DNA from: Rs1 sp000416275
GTDB taxonomy: Bacteria > Pseudomonadota > Gammaproteobacteria > Pseudomonadales > Balneatricaceae
Assembly: GCA_965243635.1 (NCBI GenBank)
Contig: OZ251574.1
Span: 248,001-312,000 of the forward strand
Length of the DNA stretch: 64,000 bases
Direction of reading: 5' to 3'
The notes under the pieces are model-generated. The model was not told the origin of the DNA. It saw only the letters and a list, made by a program, of their open reading frames with translations, and ran no database searches. Shown piece after piece: positions 58,945 through 64,000 of the stretch. Each line of letters begins with the position of its first letter. Position 1 is the first letter of the stretch. Made by a program: the position numbers and the translations under genes.

Positions 58945-59276
58945 TACAGCTCACCGCACAGACTAAAATTCTGTTGGCGACTACACCGGCTGATTTTCGT
59001 TGTGGCATCGATGGCCTCGCCGCACTTTGCCGGTTAAAGCTCAAACATGATCCACGTTGTCAGACGCTGTTTGTTTTTATCAATCGCAGTAAAACCATGA
59101 TCAGAGCGTTGGCTTATGATGGCACCGGCTTTTGGTTAATGACCAAACGCTTATCCAAAGGCAAGTTTTCTGGGTGGCCAACAACAGGGGTTATCAATGC
59201 CTTAGCAGCAACGGAACTTCGCGCGTTATTAAGTGGCGAGAGTTATTCACACGGCAAGGCAAACCTTGGTCTGTGA
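58941..59276 (+). CDS. tnpB: IS66 accessory protein TnpB (Orf2)
   Basis: 111 residues from the ATG at 58941, which has CAGGAG upstream and a 4-bp ATGA overlap with tnpA. The IS66 Orf2 motifs TPADFRCGIDGLAALC, LFVFINRSKTMIRALAYDGTGFWLMTKRL are clear. Not related to the IS200/IS605 TnpB nuclease of the same name. Confidence 0.92.
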   Translation: MIQLTAQTKILLATTPADFRCGIDGLAALCRLKLKHDPRCQTLFVFINRSKTMIRALAYDGTGFWLMTKRLSKGKFSGWPTTGVINALAATELRALLSGESYSHGKANLGL

Positions 59277-59345
59277 GAAACTTTTTTTTGTTGCTGTATA
59301 AATCCTGCCCTATATCATCAACGTATCTTTTACGGAGCTGACCTT

Positions 59346-60950
59346 TTGAAAACCCAATATTCTGACATAAACACCCAAGCGCTAGACGCACTGATTCAAC
59401 GCGTGAGTGAAGCTAAAGAGCATAACTTGGCTTTGACGCCAGAAGATTGTCAGTTACTTATTGATGCGTTACTAACGTTGGCCAGCATGCAAGAAAATCT
59501 TGCCAGCAATAGCATCACCATCCATAAATTAAAAAAGTTAGTGGGAATGGTTAAATCATCGGAGAAGCTTCGCTCTAGCTTAGCGCAGAGCAATGCAAAA
59601 AAGTCGAAGAAAAAGAAGAAAGGTAACAAGTCCGACAGCCCCGTCGCCACCATCAAGCCTGTCGTTGTACACCATCCATTAGCAGACATGGCGAAGGGTG
59701 ATGATTGCCCGGAATGTGATCGCGGAAAATTATATAAATACGAACCTGCAACCTTGCTACGCATTATAGGCCAGAGCCCCTTCCAGAGTGAGCAACATGT
59801 GATGGAGCGGCTGCGTTGTAATACTTGTGGTGCCTATTTTACTGCGCCTTTACCTGAGGAGGTATTAAACGATGGGGGTGCTAATCAGAAATACGGACAT
59901 TCAGCCCGCTCTATCATGGGTATCGCTAAGTTTGGCATGGGTTCACCCTATTATCGTCAGGGAGCGATGCAAAATTTATTGGGCGTCCCTATCACAGCGT
60001 CCACTATCTTTGATCAAAACGAGCATTTATCCAATGCGCTTCACCCAGTGCTTAAACATCTCGTACTATTAGCGGCAAACGCCACTCACTATTACCTAGA
60101 TGACACGACGAATCGCATCTTGGATGCAAAACCGATCATCAAAAAGCAGCGTAATAGTCATAAAAGCAAAGAGCGAAAAGGAGTTTATACCTCCGGATTG
60201 ATTGCCACTTTAGACACTGGGCAAAAAGTCACCTTATTTGAAACGAATATAGGTTATGCGGGGGAGTTTATTGATCAGATTTTACAAACGCGTGATCCCG
60301 CAAAGCCACCGCCGATATTGATGTGCGATGGGTTAACCAGTAATAAACCTTCTAAGACTCCCTGCATCATGGCATTGTGCAATAGTCATGGTCGCCGGCA
60401 GTTTTATGATGTCATGAGTCATTTTCCAGAAGAGGTCGATTACCTTCTCGATCACTATGGCACTATTTGGCACAATGATGATGTCACTAAGGAGAAAAAT
60501 CTGAGTGAGCAAGGGAGGTTGATGTACCATAAAAAGCACTCACTTCCGGTTATGGAAGAGCTATTGGGGTGGGGGCAATCCATGTTGCAAAGCCAAGGTT
60601 CTACACAGGCGAAAGTTGAAGAAAATAGTGGATTGGGGAAAGCAATCCGGTATTTTATCAAGCACTACGAAGGGTTGGTACGATTTTGCTACGTTGCTGG
60701 TGCGCAGATAGACAACAACACAATGGAAGCGGCATTAAAGTTGGCGGTGTTAAATCGAAAAAATGCGAGTTTCTACAAGACCCAAGCGGGAGCAAGTATA
60801 GGTGACGTAATCATGTCGCTGATAGCCACTTGTATTCAATCTGGGGTTAATGCTTTTGATTATTTCAATGCTCTACAGCGAGATAACCAAAAAGTCATCG
60901 ATAATCCAGGAGAATACCTGCCTTGGAATTATCAAAAAAACAACACCTAG
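59346..60950 (+). CDS. tnpC: IS66 transposase TnpC
   Basis: 534 residues from a TTG at 59346, preceded by a GGAG site. The N-terminal leucine-rich coiled coil, a Lys-rich linker and a zinc-binding C-x2-C set (CPECDRG...CNTCG) are seen. The DDE core has YYLDDTTNR, MCDGLTSN and the NNTMEAALKLAVLNRKNASF region with the Glu. Intact. Confidence 0.92.
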   Translation: MKTQYSDINTQALDALIQRVSEAKEHNLALTPEDCQLLIDALLTLASMQENLASNSITIHKLKKLVGMVKSSEKLRSSLAQSNAKKSKKKKKGNKSDSPVATIKPVVVHHPLADMAKGDDCPECDRGKLYKYEPATLLRIIGQSPFQSEQHVMERLRCNTCGAYFTAPLPEEVLNDGGANQKYGHSARSIMGIAKFGMGSPYYRQGAMQNLLGVPITASTIFDQNEHLSNALHPVLKHLVLLAANATHYYLDDTTNRILDAKPIIKKQRNSHKSKERKGVYTSGLIATLDTGQKVTLFETNIGYAGEFIDQILQTRDPAKPPPILMCDGLTSNKPSKTPCIMALCNSHGRRQFYDVMSHFPEEVDYLLDHYGTIWHNDDVTKEKNLSEQGRLMYHKKHSLPVMEELLGWGQSMLQSQGSTQAKVEENSGLGKAIRYFIKHYEGLVRFCYVAGAQIDNNTMEAALKLAVLNRKNASFYKTQAGASIGDVIMSLIATCIQSGVNAFDYFNALQRDNQKVIDNPGEYLPWNYQKNNT

Positions 60951-61059
60951 CCCATTGGTAACGGGCTTTTAGACTTCCATTAAAAGTCACGCTATCTTCT
61001 CGTAAGCTCACCTTTAATCGAAGTGAGTTAACAATGTAAAGCCTCAAGTAATCCAAAGA

Positions 61060-61092
61060 AGCCCTATCAGTTCATTCCGGTAGGGCTTTTTT
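61060..61092. terminator. Terminator between the immunity gene and a convergent XRE gene
   Basis: AGCCCTATC and GGTAGGGCT pair across a 10-nt loop, followed by TTTTTT. It would have ended transcription of the candidate immunity gene before the IS inserted. The reverse side overlaps the stop codon of the XRE regulator gene. Confidence 0.75.
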
Positions 61093-61477
61093 AATGCACT
61101 CCCTGCTGAATAACAGTCTCTAGCATCTCGCTCACAAACCTCTGTTTAGCCTTTGGCAGCAAGGCCACTTGCTCAATCTGCCGTTGTAACTTCGGCATCG
61201 GCTCTCTCTTAGCTGCTGTATCTTTTAAACCTACGAGTTCATCAGTACTCACACCATATAGCTTGGCTAGCATCGGTAACATTGATGCGGGTATCTTGCG
61301 GATACCTTTTTCAAATGACGCCATATGCTGCTGAGAGATCCCGAGATACTCTGCTAATTGTCCTTGAGTCATGCTCTGGCTTTTACGCAATTGCGCGATA
61401 TGTTGCCCCAGTGTCGCAAAAAAATCTTTATCGTCTTCAGTCATCTTCATTCTGTATTGATAGATTATGGATGACAT
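61091..61477 (-). CDS. XRE-family helix-turn-helix regulator
   Basis: 128 residues from the ATG at 61477; ATGs at 61450 and 61444 are alternatives. The Cro/C1-type HTH spans about residues 27-80 (IAQLRKSQSMTQGQLAEYLGISQQHMASFEKGIRKIP). A C-terminal helical segment with EQVALLPKAKQRFVSEML follows. It probably represses its own or a nearby promoter. No partner toxin gene is adjacent. Confidence 0.85.
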   Translation of the reverse strand: MSSIIYQYRMKMTEDDKDFFATLGQHIAQLRKSQSMTQGQLAEYLGISQQHMASFEKGIRKIPASMLPMLAKLYGVSTDELVGLKDTAAKREPMPKLQRQIEQVALLPKAKQRFVSEMLETVIQQGVH

Positions 61478-61536
61478 GATATTAACCCCTGTTTTAATTA
61501 ATCCTCAATGTGTTGTTGATATTACCTCACAGAATC

Positions 61537-61620
61537 GGGGTCAGGTCTTGTCTTTTGACCCCGTTTTTTCTGCTTTAGAATATTTCCTTTGATAAAAGGC
61601 AAAAGACAAGACCTGACCCC
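61537..61620. repeat. 84-bp palindromic repeat, copy P2
   Basis: The same sequence as the copy at 50118, with perfect 21-bp arms. It lies on one side of a transposase remnant whose other side carries copy P3. Confidence 0.85.
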
Positions 61621-61629
61621 CTTTGCTCT

Positions 61630-61763
61630 TTGGTGGTTGTTTCTATGATGCTATATAAGTTCGCACTACTTTTAGCACCTTTTTGACTAGCACTGAACAG
61701 CCAGTTTTTTCGACCTATGACGAACGGACGTATGCTGTTTTCCGCACGATTATTATCAATCAG
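61630..61763 (-). pseudogene. Remnant of an IS66 TnpC C-terminus
   Basis: On the minus strand the segment reads IDNNRAENSIRPFVIGRKNW and continues LFSASQKGAKSSANLYSIIETT, the characteristic C-terminal catalytic block of IS66 transposases with its Glu. Nothing else of that element remains. It differs in sequence from both IS66-type families elsewhere in the window. Palindromes P2 and P3 bracket it closely. Confidence 0.8.
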
Positions 61764-62190
61764 GAGAATCGGGGTCAGGTCTTGCCTTTTGACCCCGTTT
61801 GTTCTGCTTTAGAATATTTCCTTTGATAAAAGGCAAAAGACAAGACCTGACCCCCTTTGCTCTAAAGACAAGACCTGACCCCCTTTGCTCTACGCTTAAT
61901 ATTATAGACCAATCAAAGCCTACCGACGCAAGTAATCCACTTAACACAAATAGGCTATAAAGGATGAATAAGATAAAACGGAGAACCGAGTCTTCACCAA
62001 CTTTTAATTTTCCTCCGTAGGGTGCCGTTACCTCCTTTTTCAAAATTAGAGGTGCTAAAGTGTACGCGCCAAACAAATAAAAAAAGATTGCGCCAGCGTT
62101 AACATTTAAGTTCTCATCGCCATATACTATATTGACTAAGATAAAAACAATAAAAACAATAAGCCAATACTTATATACATCATTCACCAT
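61756..62190 (-). CDS. Small membrane protein, candidate immunity, tail replaced by repeat
   Basis: About 144 residues from the ATG at 62190, which overlaps the end of the Rhs tip gene; the tip's stop lies at 62180-62182. Four hydrophobic segments are visible (about 8-25, 35-50, 68-85, 90-105). From about residue 100 the frame runs into the palindromic repeats, reading RGSGLVF...ARPDPDSPD, so the native C-terminus appears lost or replaced. Overlap with the upstream toxin-tip gene is the usual arrangement of toxin and immunity genes. Family not recognised. Confidence 0.55.
   Translation of the reverse strand: MVNDVYKYWLIVFIVFILVNIVYGDENLNVNAGAIFFYLFGAYTLAPLILKKEVTAPYGGKLKVGEDSVLRFILFILYSLFVLSGLLASVGFDWSIILSVEQRGSGLVFRAKGVRSCLLPFIKGNILKQNKRGQKARPDPDSPD
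61771..61854. repeat. 84-bp palindromic repeat, copy P3, plus a half copy
   Basis: The same repeat, preceded by CAGGAGAATC as is copy P4. A further arm (AAGACAAGACCTGACCCC) is repeated at 61864-61885. The membrane protein gene on the minus strand reads through both. Confidence 0.85.
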
Positions 62191-63283
62191 GATCATCCTG
62201 TTTGATCGCAAGAGCAACACCTAGCCCGTAAGCGGAATTTATATTACTTAAGGCTTTCTCTGATATTTCACCCATCCTACTAACTTTTGAGAAAATTCCT
62301 TCTGCTAATGCGTCTGCAATTCTAGGTACGCTATTCATGATAGTAGATCTCACATCTGGGTTAATCACCGTATCTAAGCCCAATCTAAATTCAATTACTG
62401 TTGCACTAGTTCCGCACAATACACTACAAGGAGTAAAAATTCCTGCCGTTAAAATCAACCCAGTATCACCGTAATTGACTCTTTGCATTTTAGTCAATTC
62501 TTTCTTATCACCATATCTTTTATCCAGCAATGATGACACTTGAGACCCACCAATTATGCTACCTTTAAATTTTTTACCTAATTGATTGATACTACCCTTT
62601 CTAATATTCGTATCATTGATCTTGGCTTTTTTCCATTTTAAAGGTTTTGTGTGGTCTTTATCATCATGTTCACTTCTGTGACTATATTTATCAGAACCAT
62701 TAAGCTTACCACTTGATCTTATTCGCTCTTCACCAAACCTAAACCCTGATGGGTCTGTATATCTAAGAGGGGTATTCATCACATAACTATATCGATTAAA
62801 GTTCTGACTTAAATTTCCAGCCTGAATGTAAGGGTCTGAACCAACAAATCTCCCAAGATGAGCATCATAAACCCGCCCATTCATATGAATCAAGCCAACT
62901 TCCTGAATGTTCTCATGCCCGGTAAATGCTTTATTAGTAAACGGCAACTGCGTTAAATACAACGGATCATCCAAGCTCGCCTGCGCTTCCCAAGGCAAGT
63001 CACGCATTTTTCCCCAAGCATCAAAGCTGCGTTTATCGACGACATTGGCATGGGCGTCGGTGATTAGATCGACGCTGCCCAGCGCATCTTGATGTAAATA
63101 GCGGGTTTGTACGCCCTCGCGGTTGGAGACTATCTCTTCAGGAGAATCGGGGTCAGGTCTTGTCTTTTGCCCCCGTTTTTTTTGCTTTAGAACAACTCCC
63201 TTTAATAAAAGGCAAAAGACAAGACCTGACCCCCTTTGCCCTTTTTGCTCAGGGCAATACGTCGATTTAGTGTCGCTTACCAT
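62180..63283 (-). CDS. Orphan Rhs C-terminal tip module with unknown toxin domain
   Basis: 367 residues as read from 63283. The first 35 are repeat-derived. From about residue 48 it is a true Rhs core end: RYLHQDALGSVDLITDAHAN, FTGHENIQEVGLIHMNGRVYD, GRFVGSDPYIQAGNLSQNFNRYSYV and YTDPSGF. The variable domain follows (about 185 residues), not recognised. It is basic at first (SHRSEHDDKDHTKPLKWKKAK), then has a hydrophobic patch with a C-x3-C pair (PCSVLCGTS). The N-terminal filament-forming part is missing. It may be a silent cassette that recombines into a full Rhs gene. Confidence 0.65.
   Translation of the reverse strand: MVSDTKSTYCPEQKGQRGSGLVFCLLLKGVVLKQKKRGQKTRPDPDSPEEIVSNREGVQTRYLHQDALGSVDLITDAHANVVDKRSFDAWGKMRDLPWEAQASLDDPLYLTQLPFTNKAFTGHENIQEVGLIHMNGRVYDAHLGRFVGSDPYIQAGNLSQNFNRYSYVMNTPLRYTDPSGFRFGEERIRSSGKLNGSDKYSHRSEHDDKDHTKPLKWKKAKINDTNIRKGSINQLGKKFKGSIIGGSQVSSLLDKRYGDKKELTKMQRVNYGDTGLILTAGIFTPCSVLCGTSATVIEFRLGLDTVINPDVRSTIMNSVPRIADALAEGIFSKVSRMGEISEKALSNINSAYGLGVALAIKQDDHGE
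63149..63234. repeat. 86-bp palindromic repeat, copy P4
   Basis: Same arms as P1-P3 (GGGGTCAGGTCTTGTC...), with a slightly different centre. It is preceded by CAGGAGAATC, as P3 is. It lies at the point where Rhs-type coding sequence begins in the orphan tip gene. Confidence 0.85.
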
Positions 63284-63310
63284 AAACGGCAGTATCTAGA
63301 GCCTAGATTG

Positions 63311-63550
63311 CTAAGATAGCGTTAGCTTTATTAGCCAAGAAACTGTATTTGTTATTAAAATAAAGTTTAAAATATTTTTCTTCATTTTTGTATCAGGCTT
63401 ATATGCTCTACTTCTGAACGTTAAAAAGCCTATACTAAATATTGAGTATAGAATTAAAACACCACCATATCCTGATATGCTAGCCCAACCCACTACAGCC
63501 CCAATAAGTATAAATATTATGCATATATAGGCTGAAATATGATTATTCAT
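63311..63550 (-). CDS. Small membrane protein, candidate immunity for the partial upstream gene
   Basis: 79 residues from the ATG at 63550, overlapping the stop of the preceding gene by 8 bp. Three hydrophobic segments (about 5-22, 25-45, 60-78) are visible. No family recognised. Overlap with a tip-like gene on the same strand suggests an immunity role. Confidence 0.5.
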   Translation of the reverse strand: MNNHISAYICIIFILIGAVVGWASISGYGGVLILYSIFSIGFLTFRSRAYKPDTKMKKNILNFILITNTVSWLIKLTLS

Positions 63551-64000
63551 AACCAAACACTACACTACTGAAAACCTTATCAAAGGATGTCTTTCCATTC
63601 TCAATACTTTTAGTAGCATCACCAATGCTTGCTAAAGCTCCAACTGGAGCAAGTGCTACTCCAATTAAACTCCTAGTAATCACTCTAGCAGTTATGTAGA
63701 CGGATTTATTTGTTGTAATGCTAATATCTAAATTATTCAATTCTTGATAAGTTTTAGAAAAAACCTGACTTCCCTCTAAGTTATCAAGAGCAGTAGATAA
63801 CAAATGGTCCATTATTAATCCTTCTCTATTAGCTTTATAAAATTCATCCTTCCCATACAAACCAACCGATCGACCAACATAGCTCCCCGATGAGCCAACT
63901 CCTTTAAACAAAGAACTAACACCATCTTTAATTCCATCATCAATATCACTTAAAACGGTCCTCCTACTTAAAGGTTTATTCTCTCTTAAATCTTTCCAGA
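63543..64000 (-). CDS. C-terminal part of a large, probably Rhs-type, protein (continues past the window)
   Basis: The frame is open to the right window edge, so the TTG at 63911 is internal. The visible 151 residues are not of a known family. They contain LSDIDDGIKDGVSSLFKGVG, a Gly/Ser-rich YVGRSVGLYGKDEF stretch and a hydrophobic segment (RSLIGVALAPVGALASIG) of the kind found in membrane-acting tips. The linked small membrane-protein gene fits a toxin-immunity pair. Rhs identity is inferred from the adjacent locus, not from a visible core. Confidence 0.5.
   Translation of the reverse strand, partial: WKDLRENKPLSRRTVLSDIDDGIKDGVSSLFKGVGSSGSYVGRSVGLYGKDEFYKANREGLIMDHLLSTALDNLEGSQVFSKTYQELNNLDISITTNKSVYITARVITRSLIGVALAPVGALASIGDATKSIENGKTSFDKVFSSVVFGYE

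Larger units (their letters stand above)
58500..61011 (+). mobile_element. IS66-family element with tnpA, tnpB and tnpC, 2512 bp
   Basis: Terminal repeats GTGAGCTTACGGCAGCATAGC-type and its partner share the first 11 bases and most of the rest. It is flanked by the perfect 8-bp repeat CTTTAATC (58492-58499 and 61012-61019). It carries the three standard genes and looks complete. It is unrelated in detail to the 1947-bp single-gene elements. Confidence 0.95.

Overview
The window looks like chromosomal DNA of a moderately AT-rich gammaproteobacterium, probably free-living or marine. The evidence is the pspF/pspABC locus, a YacL (UPF0231) protein, an fRMsr, a Cpx-like Spy/response-regulator/kinase group, PBP1C paired with a bacterial alpha-2-macroglobulin, and pseudoazurin. 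Genus cannot be fixed from sequence alone. No rRNA, tRNA or CRISPR array was seen.

Layout. 1-1502: end of an FAD-dependent amine/amino-acid oxidoreductase and a DMT exporter. 1606-3552: first of four 1947-bp insertion sequences. 3824-7389: Spy/CpxP-like protein, a small gene broken by a 335-bp element, and an OmpR-type regulator with its kinase. 7643-12550: Fe-alcohol dehydrogenase (minus strand), then a PhnD/PhnC/fused-PhnE type ABC importer. 12815-21524: Bcr/CflA exporter, alpha-2-macroglobulin and PBP1C. 22138-23361: diguanylate cyclase whose stop codon lies in the target duplication of a long tandem repeat array (23367-27589) that carries the second 1947-bp IS. 27805-32401: endonuclease III, psp locus with a sigma-54 promoter, fRMsr, YacL. 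32443-35610: AraC regulator followed by partial tandem copies of its own 5' end, a small monooxygenase and an MFS transporter. 35661-39800: MocR-type regulator split by the third 1947-bp IS, divergent from a LysE/RhtB exporter. 39830-43484: GlxA-type regulator, hydroxyacyl-CoA dehydrogenase plus enoyl-CoA hydratase, pseudoazurin. 43620-47832: fourth IS, SDR oxidoreductase, a decayed regulator, a RelE/ParE-type toxin-antitoxin pair.

48751-64000 is an accessory region of Rhs/YD-repeat genes. It has an Rhs gene split by an IS1380-family element, a secreted YD-containing protein, a 952-residue-class Rhs protein with a candidate nuclease tip, a candidate immunity gene whose last codons were replaced by an IS66-family insertion, and two further tip/small-membrane-protein pairs on the minus strand. 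An 84-bp palindrome family sits at several of the breakpoints.

Mobile DNA dominates. All four 1947-bp IS copies have perfect 8-bp target duplications, and removing the IS at 35814 restores an intact reading frame. Two families of short non-coding elements can be defined: one of 160 bp with 17-bp terminal inverted repeats and 5-bp duplications, and one with CCTGATTA-type ends and 8-bp duplications. Several genes (small ORF at 4427, MocR, Rhs at 50661, the putative immunity gene at 57804) are broken or altered by identifiable single insertions, which suggests recent and possibly continuing transposition.
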